A DNA stretch of 39,233 nt from Verrucomicrobiota bacterium (GCA_003219175.1 QHPU01000037.1:1-39233), one strand, 5' to 3'. Shown: positions 1 to 9,143, counted from the first letter of the stretch. Numbers and translations are program-made. Notes: a model not told the origin generated them from the letters alone.

Positions 1-59
1 AACGGAAAGAACAAGGGTTTCCTAAACCTTAAATGTGGGTTCGATTCCCGCCGGGGACA
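1..59 (+). tRNA. tRNA-Arg(CCT), 3' part only
   Basis: The window opens inside a tRNA gene. The anticodon stem is 14-18 paired with 26-30 (one G-T pair), around a 7-base loop 19-25 whose central bases CCT read arginine codon AGG. The T arm is 35-39/47-51 with loop TTCGATT. The 3' acceptor strand CGGGGAC is 52-58 and the discriminator A is 59. No CCA is encoded, so it must be added after transcription. The acceptor and D-arm 5' halves lie outside the window. Confidence 0.9.
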
Positions 60-73
60 TGGTACTCCACGCT

Positions 74-135
74 ATTGTAAGTTCGCGAGGGAATTGTCCA
101 ATCTTTTGGAACTTTGGAACCTAGAAATCGGACAA
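74..135 (+). repeat. Diverged short intergenic repeat, copy A
   Basis: This stretch starts 15 bases after the tRNA. It resembles the stretch after the gene ending at 5102 (shared CGCGA, AATTG-CC and TTTTGGAA blocks in the same order) and more weakly those at 7592 and 8312. All four copies are on the + strand just downstream of a gene or gene remnant. The function is unknown. Confidence 0.45.
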
Positions 136-540
136 CCAGAGCGCACACCCACAAAAGCGCCTTTTGCCAGTGCTCAACCCTTCTGCCAGTTCCTGGAATG
201 AGTGCAAGCGCCGCGCGCCTATTAACCCGACTAAGGACAGAAAAAGAAATCCCAGCGTGCAGCCGGTATCAGGAATGCTTGTTACATCACTGTTATCGAT
301 AAAACGGATTGAGATTGGCATATTGTCACTAACATCGATCGCGAAGAATTGAGTTGCGCCATTCGCCTTCACAATTCCGCCCAGAGAAAGAATGTCGCTG
401 CGGACGATTAGCCCTAGAGGAGCGACGGGGACGGAGCTGGCCGGAGTAACTTTGTTGACGAATTGGTCACTATCACCAGAACTATTCGGCTCAAGCCAGC
501 GTAAACTTGGGGCCGCGGTTACGCTTGGGGGACCTATCAC
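121..540 (-). pseudogene. Fragment of an exosortase-substrate protein (VPDSG/PEP-CTERM-like tail)
   Basis: The frame encodes about 139 residues. Near its end are IPDTGCTLG, a hydrophobic stretch (FLFLSLVGLIG) and a basic ARR. That is the tripartite layout of VPDSG/PEP-CTERM sorting signals (motif, membrane helix, basic cluster), which exosortases act on at the outer side of the inner membrane. Two features suggest a remnant. The frame can begin only at a GTG at 540 because an in-frame TGA lies at 550-552, and no signal peptide is present although such substrates need one. About 40 residues also follow the basic cluster, which is normally near the C-terminus. The rest of the sequence is not recognised. 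No exosortase gene is seen in the window. Confidence 0.5.
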
Positions 541-689
541 GTCCTTGTGTCAGCAAGTCTGATTGATCGCGCGATGCGCAATCGACAAGTTTTTAAATTA
601 TCTGCTGTTTCGTGTCACCAGTTAGCATCAGATAATTGTCTGCCACTGGCTGATCTTGGCGTGTTCTGGCAGCTTCAGGAAAGTCCAGC

Positions 690-2264
690 TTACCTGTGGC
701 GGGTAATAATGTAAGGGGCCAACGGCGGCTGCTCGAAATTGAAGCAATCTAGCATATCATGAGCATCTCGGTCGCGCGATGCGAGCGGCTCTAGATTAAA
801 ACGTTCTTCGATCAACTTGAGCGGTGACGTGAAGTCAAAGCTTGTATGGCAACAAAGGCCAGCACGCGCATATGGTGAGATGACGAGTGCGGGCACTCGG
901 GGCCCATAGCCGAACCGATCTACGGCAGGTGGCTGAACATGGTCGTAAAATCCACCGTAATCGTCCCACGTAACAATTATGACGGTGCTCTTCCAGACAT
1001 CGCTTTGCATGATGGCGTTGACCAAATCGGTGACATGCCACATGCCGCGTGCGGAATCAGCTGGCGGATGTTCGCTATCTGCGAAGTTTGGGACGATCCA
1101 AGATACCTGCGGCAGGGTGCCTGATTTCGCGTCTTTATAAAACTCATCGAGTGCAACCAAGTGAGACATGAGATCGGGGCTATGTTGGAATTGGCGAAAT
1201 CCTGGAAGCGGATTCCACAGGCTATGTTGCTTGGGATTCGACTTCTCGTCGTAATACTTCCAAGTCACATGGCTATTCTGCAGTAGCTCAGCCATCGTCG
1301 GAAAATTGTAAACGAAACCCGTATCGCCGCCTTCGACAGCCCGATGGTTGTAGGTAGGATTGTTAACTAATCCTCCGCTTTTTGCGGCAACCGTATACAG
1401 ATGGTTCGGTTCACTGGGGCCGGCAAGCGAGGAGAAGAAGCGGTCGCAGAGAACGAAACGGCGCGCGTATTCCCAGTAATTCGGTATTTCGTGCCAATCA
1501 TAATAAGACAACGTGTTCAGCACCCAAGCTGGAGTAGGCCCCTGCGGCGGCTGAGCCGGATGTTCCGTCGGCAGCTGCCCAGCCGTTATCGCTTCATTCT
1601 CACCGCTCTGTTCTTGTGACTGCACCATGCTCTCAAGCTCTTGTTCGCTCAGCTCGTGATCGCCATTGCGGTCATACTGGCTAATCAACTTCTCTGCGTT
1701 GGCGAAAGCTTCCGGAGAAGCAGGCACTGCCCTCGACAGCTCGGCCGCATCGAGCTTTTTGTCGCCATTCATGTCGAAGCGCTTAACCAGCCGATGGGCT
1801 CGCCTGTGTACCGCTGCCAGTTCCATCCAGCCTTCTTGCATCGATATGACATCTTCCGGATCCGTTTGGGGTAGGTCGCCCTTCCAATAAAATGCCAGCG
1901 TGTCCGGCCATTCTGCCCAAAGAAAGCCGTCCATTTTGCCGCCGTTAGCCGCAACATGCGCCGCCTGCCAGCTATGATTGAGATCGTGGGGCAATGCTGT
2001 CGCATGAAGATGAAACGGACTCACTGTCGCAGGTTGACCCGGCTGAAAAGCAAACTTAGCTCCTAAGGGAATGCCGTCAGCTCCAGGAAACGTGCCGAAG
2101 TAGTGGTCGAAGCTGATGTTTTCCTGAATGATATAGACAAAATGGTCGAGCGGTATCGCCTTAGGTTTCGCGGCGGCTTTGACCGCAGCGGCGCTCAGGT
2201 CTGCGAGCGCAAACCAAGCGTAGCACCCCACGAAACACCGCAGAACAGACGAACAAAACCTCAT
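690..2264 (-). CDS. Secreted phosphoesterase (phospholipase C / acid phosphatase family) with two EF-hands
   Basis: The 524-residue product starts with a hydrophobic signal sequence (about residues 1-27). It belongs to the phosphoesterase family that includes bacterial phospholipase C and AcpA-type acid phosphatases. Visible family motifs are [15 protein letters not shown] (residues 47-61), the [14 protein letters not shown] block and [15 protein letters not shown] near the C-terminus. These enzymes hydrolyse phosphate esters outside the cytoplasm using bound metals. An insertion at about residues 160-212 holds two canonical 12-residue EF-hand loops, D164 to E175 and D198 to E209, both with acidic or Asn ligands at positions 1, 3, 5 and 12. 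Calcium binding is therefore likely, though its role is unknown. The gene is divergent from the next one. The exact substrate cannot be told from sequence. Confidence 0.88.
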   Translation of the reverse strand: MRFCSSVLRCFVGCYAWFALADLSAAAVKAAAKPKAIPLDHFVYIIQENISFDHYFGTFPGADGIPLGAKFAFQPGQPATVSPFHLHATALPHDLNHSWQAAHVAANGGKMDGFLWAEWPDTLAFYWKGDLPQTDPEDVISMQEGWMELAAVHRRAHRLVKRFDMNGDKKLDAAELSRAVPASPEAFANAEKLISQYDRNGDHELSEQELESMVQSQEQSGENEAITAGQLPTEHPAQPPQGPTPAWVLNTLSYYDWHEIPNYWEYARRFVLCDRFFSSLAGPSEPNHLYTVAAKSGGLVNNPTYNHRAVEGGDTGFVYNFPTMAELLQNSHVTWKYYDEKSNPKQHSLWNPLPGFRQFQHSPDLMSHLVALDEFYKDAKSGTLPQVSWIVPNFADSEHPPADSARGMWHVTDLVNAIMQSDVWKSTVIIVTWDDYGGFYDHVQPPAVDRFGYGPRVPALVISPYARAGLCCHTSFDFTSPLKLIEERFNLEPLASRDRDAHDMLDCFNFEQPPLAPYIITRHR

Positions 2265-2654
2265 CGACCCTAATGAAACCCGTTCAAGTCTTCCTGCGTT
2301 TCGAAAAACTTTTTAACCCTGCCGATTCGATGCCGCGGCTTGTTCCCCCGTTCAGAGTAGCTGCAAGCTTTTCCTCCGCATTGTCATCCTCAATAACCAG
2401 TCTAAGCCTGGAGGTTTCGTAGTCTGTTGGATGACAACGACCGGCGTGGTTCCCGGCACGCTTGGGCTACCCGCCGAGCCGTGATAGGTTAAAAAAAGTT
2501 CTCCTCTAAGTACGAACATTCTTCTAATTCTCGTTAGGCCTATGAAGCGCGATGTCTCTGCGTCTGATCAGCGACGTAGCCTTCCGAGACAAGTGATTGG
2601 TATGGCGGCTATTGGTTTCTACGGCGGATTCTGACAGGAGAAAATGGTATCAGA
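2265..2654. other. Intergenic region between divergent genes
   Basis: These 390 bases separate the phosphoesterase and the alkaline-phosphatase-superfamily gene, so promoters for both must lie here. No convincing coding frame or RNA is seen. Near the right end, AGGAG (2636-2640) precedes two possible starts. One is a five-codon frame ATG at 2644-2646 ending in TGA at 2656-2658. The other is the ATG of the downstream gene at 2655-2657, which overlaps that TGA in an ATGA arrangement. Confidence 0.5.
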
Positions 2655-5102
2655 ATGATCGAGCCCTCAATGCGCCTACCGCCCGCAGAACGAGGTCGCG
2701 TCATTCTTCTAATTTCGGTCATGCTGCTACCTTTATGTCTTAGCGCATTCTTTATCGGCTTCGCGCGGTCGAGCGCAATTTCAGGTCAGAGCGGCAAGCT
2801 GCCAGACAAGTCAACATCATCAGTCGGCGATGGTCGTCTCGTAGTCGTCATTGTCGACAGTTTGCGGCGTGAGGCAGTGGATAACGTAATGCCGAATCTA
2901 AAAGAGCTCGCGCAGGACCGCGCTTCAACTTACGTCGATGTGCACACAGCCAGTGGCAACATGAGCTTGCCCTGCATTCAAACACTCCTAGAGGGAAGAG
3001 AAAGTCCCTACGCGAGCGCAATTCGTGACTTTACCGGGACACGTGGTTCCAATAACGGATTGCCCGCGGCTGCGGCGCGGGCCGGTTTGCACCCTGCCCT
3101 GATTGGAGATTTCATTATCCTCGGACTCTACGGAAAGTACGGAACCATTACAGTAAATCGGAGCGAGCTTGCGCGGTCGGACCTTGCGTGTGATCTGGCC
3201 GAGATCGACAAAGCGATTGATGTTTTGTCTAACAAAGATGTTCGCTTGATCATCCTCCACGTTGTGGGGACCGACAGCGTGGCCCACCGCTGGCATCCGG
3301 GACACCCTGAGTACGCGCGTCACTATCGTGCGGTGGATGCAAAGTTATCCGAGCTGATTCAAAAGCTGGATCTGAAAAACGACCATCTCATCATCACCGG
3401 TGATCACGGCCACAACGAAGTTGGTAATCACACACCCTGGTCGGTGGCCATCTTTGCGGGCGGCACTTATCCGCAGCTGTTCTCCGCGCTTGGCCCCCTT
3501 AGCCCTTTGCAACAAGTGGACATGCTTTTTTTTATGGCGTTCCCCTACAACCTGCCGTTGCCGCTCGATTACGAAGGCCGCTACTTCGGAATAGACCCTC
3601 CGGTCAACGCCACCGCGGCCACACCTGAAATTCTGCGGCGTCTCGACATCTTTCGAAACCTCCAGGCCGAGGCGTTGAAGGTGAGTCCGGAGAATCTTCC
3701 GAGCGCGATCGCGCAGAAACGAGCGCAAGGCCGTCTGGCGTTGCTGGGTTCGTTTCAACGTGCATTGCCGTTGCTGGTTCTTTTTCTCGGGTGGATTACC
3801 ATGGCATTTAGGATCAGCGATTCATCGAGGCGGGCTGTTTGGCCGCTCATTGTGATAGCAATTATCGCGACCGCACTGTGGCTTTGTGCTACACCACGCT
3901 TGAGTGCAGTACTCGCATTTTTTGTTGGAGCTTTTTTAGTTGCTTGGGCAATAAAGGCGCGCGAGTTCCAGCGTTTTTGCTTTCTTCTTCTGTTGCTGGC
4001 GGGGACAGCGTTTACTGCTTTGAATCCAGAACGCTCCCAGGTGATGTTCTGGCGTTACCCGGTCGTAATTTTTGCTGCTGCCGGAGCGGTGCTTGTATTG
4101 CTGCGCAAACGTTCCTTGCTCGATTGGCCGGTTGCCTTTTGCGCTGTTGCAATGTTCGTCATGCCCAGCACTGGCTTTAAAACACAACTCGGCCCCAATG
4201 TCGCAAACGCCTGGTTACTGGGTGCTGCTGTCGTTTTGCTGGGCCTGATTGTGACCGGCCGCTTTCGGCGGATTCATCTTACAAGCGGAGCTGGGGTCGA
4301 TGTATTTGTGTTACTGGTCGCGGCCAAATTGCTTCGCGCTCAGCGACAAAACATCGGTCGGATCCATAATGTCCTGGTCGACTGGTTCCGGCACTCGGCT
4401 GCCGGCCCCGTAGTGAGTGTAATTTTGTACATTGGTTGCGCATCTTATTTAATTTGGGCTGTTCGGCGGCCGGCCGCTCGGACCATGTTGGCGGCGATAA
4501 TACTAATTTTGCCGGTCTATTCCTGTTGGTTCGCCAAGCTCCCATTCGCGATCTTAGCGATGGCATCGGTTGTACCGGTTTTCCTTGCTGCCTGGACGAG
4601 CCTCTTTGATCTACGAGGTCCGCTGAAAGACGAATCGGATGTCAGTGCAGAGCGTTCCGGGCTATTCCTCGCAGCCGCGCTTGTGATGACCTTCTGGATT
4701 TTGTTTCAGGGCTTCTTCATTCAAGAAATCGATTTCTCTTTCGCACTAAGATATCTCCCTGAAAAAACATCAGAGCTAACAGAGTTCGCGGTCGCTTTTC
4801 CTCTCACTCTCCTGAAGTACGCATTACCGCTGGTCATGGTCATTTTGGTTTATGTCGGACTTCGCGGCTTGCGTACAGCAAGCCGGGCGATGATCGCCGC
4901 TTTGATATTTTGTAATCTGAAATTGGCTACCTTACTCGTGCAAATTTTCTTCGGGCGGCTGGGGACGCAGCAAAAGTTTTATGAGGTGGCCATATCTGAG
5001 TTCTTGTTTGTCTCCCAGCTCGTATTAATCGCCGCTTTAACGTACCTCGGTCTGGTTCTTTGCGTCCGAGGTCGAAGCCAAGCACTGTTGCGCGAAGAGT
5101 AA
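2655..5102 (+). CDS. Alkaline-phosphatase-superfamily membrane protein, GPI ethanolamine-phosphate-transferase-like
   Basis: The 815-residue product has one N-terminal membrane helix (about residues 17-38). A periplasmic-type catalytic domain follows (about 55-300), with VVVIVDSLRR, a nucleophile candidate in TASGNMSLPC, a GTDSVAH block and the metal site ITGDHGHNEVGNHTPW. A long hydrophobic C-terminal half has a dozen or more likely membrane helices. Domain order and the GDHG-HN-GNH pattern resemble eukaryotic PIG-N/PIG-O/PIG-G enzymes, which transfer phosphoethanolamine to GPI mannose. In a bacterium the acceptor would be a lipid or glycan, but this is inference. The ATG at 2655 is preceded by AGGAG at a long spacing of 14. 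An ATG at 2670 is an alternative start. The neighbour on the other strand is also a phosphoesterase. Confidence 0.75.
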   Translation: MIEPSMRLPPAERGRVILLISVMLLPLCLSAFFIGFARSSAISGQSGKLPDKSTSSVGDGRLVVVIVDSLRREAVDNVMPNLKELAQDRASTYVDVHTASGNMSLPCIQTLLEGRESPYASAIRDFTGTRGSNNGLPAAAARAGLHPALIGDFIILGLYGKYGTITVNRSELARSDLACDLAEIDKAIDVLSNKDVRLIILHVVGTDSVAHRWHPGHPEYARHYRAVDAKLSELIQKLDLKNDHLIITGDHGHNEVGNHTPWSVAIFAGGTYPQLFSALGPLSPLQQVDMLFFMAFPYNLPLPLDYEGRYFGIDPPVNATAATPEILRRLDIFRNLQAEALKVSPENLPSAIAQKRAQGRLALLGSFQRALPLLVLFLGWITMAFRISDSSRRAVWPLIVIAIIATALWLCATPRLSAVLAFFVGAFLVAWAIKAREFQRFCFLLLLLAGTAFTALNPERSQVMFWRYPVVIFAAAGAVLVLLRKRSLLDWPVAFCAVAMFVMPSTGFKTQLGPNVANAWLLGAAVVLLGLIVTGRFRRIHLTSGAGVDVFVLLVAAKLLRAQRQNIGRIHNVLVDWFRHSAAGPVVSVILYIGCASYLIWAVRRPAARTMLAAIILILPVYSCWFAKLPFAILAMASVVPVFLAAWTSLFDLRGPLKDESDVSAERSGLFLAAALVMTFWILFQGFFIQEIDFSFALRYLPEKTSELTEFAVAFPLTLLKYALPLVMVILVYVGLRGLRTASRAMIAALIFCNLKLATLLVQIFFGRLGTQQKFYEVAISEFLFVSQLVLIAALTYLGLVLCVRGRSQALLREE

Positions 5103-5155
5103 GTGCGCGATCCAATTGCCCGATTTTGGAAGTTTCACGGCTACTTTTCGGATAA
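5103..5155 (+). repeat. Diverged short intergenic repeat, copy D
   Basis: It begins immediately after the TAA of the preceding gene. It shares the blocks CGCGA, AATTG-CC and TTTTGGAA with copy A at 74-135. It also shares GCGCGA, AATT, CCCG and TCGGA with copy C at 8312-8375. No typical terminator stem and T-run is evident. Confidence 0.45.
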
Positions 5156-5353
5156 GTGACTGGCGGATTTATACATTTGTCAGGGCGCGCCCTTTTTGTC
5201 CGAATCGAAATTTAAGCTGGAATATCCCTGAATAGCTTGGGCATGTCGGAAATCAGGCACTTAAGAAAGAGCGGAGAATTTTTCGCTCGCCTGACTTGCA
5301 TGCCTGGAGGTGCACGCTAACGAGGTGGGCATACCTTACCAGTGCGAACATCC

Positions 5354-7318
5354 ATGAATGCAAAGCTCAAGATCTTCAGCGCCATTTTTCTTGTCGCGGC
5401 TCAATTCGTCCGCGCGCAAACCACGATGACGCAGCAAAGGCCCAACGTCACCAACAGGACGCTCATTACAAAAGCGACGCCACCGGAGAAGACAACGCCG
5501 AAGCAATACACCATCGAGCAGTTCATGGCGACAATGCGCGTGGGCGGGAGCGCATTTTCGGCGGATGAAAAATCGATTCTATTCCACAGCAATAAGACCG
5601 GGATCTTCAATGTTTACAGCGTTCCGGTCAGCGGCGGAGACGCGAAGCAGCTAACCAATTCGACGAAAGAAAGCACTTACATTGTCGCAGCGTTTCCGAA
5701 CGATGCGCGGTTTCTGTATCGGCACGACAGGGGTGGGAATGAGAACGAGCATCTTTATCTGCGCGAGCTCGATGGCACCGAGCACGATCTGACACCGGGC
5801 GAAAAAACGAAAGCGAATTTTCTCGGCTGGAGTTTCGATCGGCAGTCCTTCTTTTTTTCTACCAACGCGCGTGATGCGAAGTTCTTCGACATCTTCGTCA
5901 TGCCGATCACAGACCTGAAACCGACGCTGCTTTACCGGGACGAGACCGGTTTCGATTTCGGCGCGATCTCGAATGACAGGCGCTTCATCGCATTTCACAA
6001 GAGCGGGAACACGACGTCGGACTCCGACATCTATCTCTACAGCACCGAGACAAAGGAGATGAAAAACATCACGGCGCATGACGGCGAAGCGGAGAATGAT
6101 CCGCAGACCTTCGATAAGGACTCGAAGTATCTCTATTTCATCTCCAACGAAGGGACGGACTTCAAATATATCGCGCGGTTTTGCCTAACGAGTGGTGAAC
6201 GAGAGATCGTGGAGAAGGCGCCATGGGATGTTTCTTACATCGAGTTTTCAAAGCACGGGAAATACCGCGTGGTAGGTACGAATGAAGATGCGCGCACACA
6301 TTTGAAGGTTACGGAGGAAGCAACGGGGAAGGCGCCCGAATTGCCGTCGTTGCCGGAAGGCGACATCACCGGCGTGGACATTTCCGACAGCGAAAAGCTG
6401 ATGGCGTTTTACGTCGATGCCTCGCGTTCGCCGGCGAATCTATATGTCTATGATTTTGCGAGCGGAAAGGCGAATCGCCTAACGAGTAGTTTGAATCCAG
6501 AAATTAATCCGGACGATCTCGTCGATGGCAAAGTCGTGCGCTTCAAATCTTTCGATGGGTTGGAGATTCCGGCGATTCTTTATCAGCCGAACGACGCAAC
6601 CGCTTCGAACAAGGCGCCTGGCGTCGTGATGGTGCATGGCGGTCCGGGCGGCCAGGCGCGCATGCCTTACAGCGCCTATCGCCAGTATCTGGTGAATCAT
6701 GGCTACGCGATTCTCGACGTGAACAATCGCGGCTCGAGCGGTTACGGGAAGAGATTTTTCATCGCGGACGATCACAAGCACGGGCGCGAACCGTTGTGGG
6801 ATTGCGTGGAAGCGAAAAAGTTCTTGAACTCTTTAGGCTATGTCGAGCCAAATAAAATCGGCATTATGGGCGGATCGTACGGCGGTTACATGGTGCTGGC
6901 GGCGCTCGCGTTTAAACCGGCAGAATTTGCGGCTGGCGTGGATATCTTCGGCATTTCAAACTGGGTGCGGACACTGCAGAGCATCCCGCCGTATTGGGAA
7001 GCGCAGCGAAAATCGCTTTATACCGAGATCGGAAATCCAGACACGGAGCCCGAGTTCCTGCGCGAGATTTCACCGCTGTTTCACGCCGATAAAATCACCA
7101 AACCGCTCATCGTTTTGCAGGGGAAAAACGACCCACGCGTGATCAAACCGGAATCAGACGAGATCGTCGATGCGATCAAGAAAAAGGGCGGCGTGGTTGA
7201 GTACGTGGTCTTCGACAACGAAGGTCATGGTTTCACGAAAAAGGAAAACGAACAACGCGCTTATAAGGCAATCCTCGATTTCCTCGACAAATACCTGAAA
7301 GGCGCAGCCAAGTCTTAA
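5354..7318 (+). CDS. S9 family peptidase (prolyl oligopeptidase / acylaminoacyl-peptidase type), exported
   Basis: The protein has a Sec signal (MNAKLKIFSAIFLVAAQFVRA, cleavage likely after Ala-21 or so). A beta-propeller of TolB/WD-like repeats runs to about residue 400 (ADEKSILFHSNKTG, NDRRFIAFHKSGN, DKDSKYLYFISNEG). A C-terminal alpha/beta-hydrolase domain follows. The catalytic serine is in GGSYGG (about residue 508), the aspartate in GKNDPRV (about 593) and the histidine in NEGHGF (about 625). MVHGGPGGQ is the oxyanion-hole loop. Family members cleave short peptides, and the propeller filters substrate size. A GTG at 5342 is possible, but the ATG at 5354 puts the signal peptide at the terminus. 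No strong ribosome-binding site is seen at either start. Confidence 0.92.
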   Translation: MNAKLKIFSAIFLVAAQFVRAQTTMTQQRPNVTNRTLITKATPPEKTTPKQYTIEQFMATMRVGGSAFSADEKSILFHSNKTGIFNVYSVPVSGGDAKQLTNSTKESTYIVAAFPNDARFLYRHDRGGNENEHLYLRELDGTEHDLTPGEKTKANFLGWSFDRQSFFFSTNARDAKFFDIFVMPITDLKPTLLYRDETGFDFGAISNDRRFIAFHKSGNTTSDSDIYLYSTETKEMKNITAHDGEAENDPQTFDKDSKYLYFISNEGTDFKYIARFCLTSGEREIVEKAPWDVSYIEFSKHGKYRVVGTNEDARTHLKVTEEATGKAPELPSLPEGDITGVDISDSEKLMAFYVDASRSPANLYVYDFASGKANRLTSSLNPEINPDDLVDGKVVRFKSFDGLEIPAILYQPNDATASNKAPGVVMVHGGPGGQARMPYSAYRQYLVNHGYAILDVNNRGSSGYGKRFFIADDHKHGREPLWDCVEAKKFLNSLGYVEPNKIGIMGGSYGGYMVLAALAFKPAEFAAGVDIFGISNWVRTLQSIPPYWEAQRKSLYTEIGNPDTEPEFLREISPLFHADKITKPLIVLQGKNDPRVIKPESDEIVDAIKKKGGVVEYVVFDNEGHGFTKKENEQRAYKAILDFLDKYLKGAAKS

Positions 7319-7323
7319 CCATT

Positions 7324-7587
7324 GTGCCTAACAAGAGGAAGAAACTCTTTGGTCTGCTCACCCACAAGGAGCGCTGGCATTCCCGGCGGGGATGGCTACC
7401 GACTGCGGGCAGCGGCGACTACATCGATGATTTCAAAGCTTACGCGAGTGTTGCCGGCGCGCTCGCTTGCGCGGCTTGGGAAGGATTATTCGTCCGGCCA
7501 CGGAGTTGATCGAGGCCGGCACATTTGACGAACTGAAGCACGGCGCGTCCTACGACGAACTGCAACGACTATTTGTCCAGCGCTAAC
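7324..7587 (+). pseudogene. Gene debris, two out-of-frame fragments
   Basis: After the S9 peptidase, a frame from a GTG at 7324 reads KKLFGLLTHKERW and ends at 7509. A second frame covers the 3' end and reads LIEAGTFDELKHGASYDEL, ending at the TAA before 7588. Neither piece is a complete protein and the two are in different frames, which suggests deletion or fusion of older genes. I cannot assign either to a family with confidence. Repeat copy B begins directly after it. Confidence 0.3.
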
Positions 7588-7591
7588 AGAT

Positions 7592-7655
7592 TCTTGTAAG
7601 TCCGCGACCCTTTTGTCTCGTTTTCTCGCTTCTAGAACTTGAAAACCGAATAATC
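7592..7655 (+). repeat. Diverged short intergenic repeat, copy B
   Basis: This copy aligns with copy C at 8312-8375 over about 55 bases. Shared blocks are CTTGTA, CGCGACC, CGTTTTCTCGCTTC (14 identical bases), AGAA and AAAAC. Copies B and C bracket the 159-residue orphan gene as direct repeats. Confidence 0.6.
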
Positions 7656-7805
7656 AGGGTCCCGCACTTACAATATTGTATGTCTGCGATCTACTTCTCC
7701 GATCGCTGACAAGCTAAGAGCCGCCGGTTTTGTGGTAGCGGCGAAAGGTGTTTCGCTTTTCTCGTTTGTTGGCGTCGTTTGTGCTGCGCGTGAAAAAATT
7801 ATCTT

Positions 7806-8285
7806 ATGGCCCTGAATCCTGTCGATCTAGAGGTTCTGAACACTGCATTTGGAATGTCATCTGCCGCGAATGAACCGCTTAACCCGGATGTTGTTCGCTC
7901 GAAGCTCGGAGGAATTAATGAGGACGACTTTTATGTTAGTCTGGAGATAATGGAAGGAGACGGCTTGATTGCAACAAGTCGCAAGATCACGAGGCGACCA
8001 TCCAACTTTTGGGTTACCTCCCAAGGGGTGGTTAAGCTGTTGGACGAGAATGGTCAAAGATCTGTCATTCAAGCTGCAGTTGAAAAAGCGATCGTCGCGA
8101 AGCCAAACTCAACTTTGTCAGATATTGCTGGAACTGTCGCGCAGAGTCCACTCATTGTCGCGGCTATTATCGAGACCCTCGAAGGCCAGGGTGAAATCAA
8201 TGTTCAACGTGGATTGGGTGTCGAGCCGCGAATCAGCGGCGTTCACGCGACGCTTCGTCGGCGCGTTCAGGAAGCAGGCCAGTAG
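7806..8285 (+). CDS. Hypothetical protein, winged-helix-like
   Basis: The 159-residue soluble protein has no signal or membrane segment. The first half (about residues 5-80) reads like a helix-turn-helix/wing module: helical VDLEVLNTAF, PDVVRSKLGGINEDDFYVS, then MEGDGLIATSRKITRRPSNFWVTSQG, typical of a recognition helix followed by a beta wing. The second half (VIQAAVEKAIVAKPNSTLSD to EGQGEINVQRG) looks like a second such module. A role in DNA binding is inference from this pattern, and no named family is recognised. Direct repeats B and C flank it, and no gene is close enough to form an operon. The ATG at 7806 has no clear ribosome-binding site. Confidence 0.6.
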   Translation: MALNPVDLEVLNTAFGMSSAANEPLNPDVVRSKLGGINEDDFYVSLEIMEGDGLIATSRKITRRPSNFWVTSQGVVKLLDENGQRSVIQAAVEKAIVAKPNSTLSDIAGTVAQSPLIVAAIIETLEGQGEINVQRGLGVEPRISGVHATLRRRVQEAGQ

Positions 8286-8311
8286 TCGTTACCGATTTAA
8301 AAATTGGCCGT

Positions 8312-8375
8312 CTTGTAGACGCGCGACCTAATTATCCCGTTTTCTCGCTTCCAGAATTCAAAACTCGGACAGCGA
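8312..8375 (+). repeat. Diverged short intergenic repeat, copy C
   Basis: This is the downstream partner of copy B (see 7592-7655). It starts 27 bases after the stop of the 159-residue gene. Its right part (AACTCGGACA) also matches the right part of copy A (AAATCGGACA at 125-134). Confidence 0.6.
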
Positions 8376-8583
8376 GATCTGATCTCCGGCTTTTTTGGAC
8401 GTTCCAATTCCTGGAAATGGGTTGCGAATCGATAGGTTCGTAATTTCCATAATTACCAACTTGGCGCAATATTCGTAATCCGTTGCATACAAGCAGAATA
8501 ACTTCGTGGGTTTTACCCCGTTTTTCAGCATCGAACCTGCTTATTTGCCTTCAAGTAATTATAAGGAAAAAGGAACAACGGAC

Positions 8584-8994
8584 ATGCTTGGGGAAACGTA
8601 TTCGCAGCCAACACGACAGGCAGGCTTTACCCTCGTCGAAATTATGATTGTGGTCGCCATAATTACCCTGCTGGCCGCACTCGCGATCCCCGGGATACTT
8701 CGAGCACGAAAACGAGCGCAAGCCTCGCGCGTAAAGGACGATCTGCGGCTGATCGAGGCGGCCGTCGATCAATATGCAATCGAAACCCAGAGGCAGCCGG
8801 GCTCGGTTGTATCCGTCTCCGATTGGACCGCCTATTTGAAAACAGAGACCCAACTTTGCACGACGGGAAAGGACGTGCTGGGGCACGATTTCGGTCCGCA
8901 GACGGTCGATCAAATCCCGATCGTTCCATCCGAAACATACGCTGCGTTGGCCGATGTTGCTGATGACGGATTCTGGTCACCATTTGCCCCGTAG
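8584..8994 (+). CDS. Type IV prepilin-like protein (pseudopilin)
   Basis: The N-terminus reads MLGETYSQPTRQAG followed by FTLVEIMIVVAIITLLAALA. This is a class III prepilin signal, with prepilin peptidase cutting after Gly and methylating Phe. Glu-5 of the mature chain and one hydrophobic helix are present. The remaining 90 or so residues are a short globular domain with an alpha-helical spine (VKDDLRLIEAAVDQYAIE). At about 136 residues it is the size of GspG/PilE-like minor pilins. The ATG at 8584 has AGGA at 8571-8574, a good distance, which decides the start over upstream in-frame codons. It probably works with a type II secretion or type IV pilus machine encoded elsewhere, and the PilT ATPase downstream may be linked. 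Confidence 0.88.
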   Translation: MLGETYSQPTRQAGFTLVEIMIVVAIITLLAALAIPGILRARKRAQASRVKDDLRLIEAAVDQYAIETQRQPGSVVSVSDWTAYLKTETQLCTTGKDVLGHDFGPQTVDQIPIVPSETYAALADVADDGFWSPFAP

Positions 8995-9143
8995 GAGGAC
9001 ATTCGGGACACAGGCTTGTTAGGCTGTGCGCGCCGCAGGGGGTTTATAACTTGCTGCCGATGCAGGCCACGCGGTTGCCCTACAAGAGCCGCGCCGAAGT
9101 CAGCGGTAGAAGTTCGACAGCAAAACTGTTAACGCTTAGGGTA

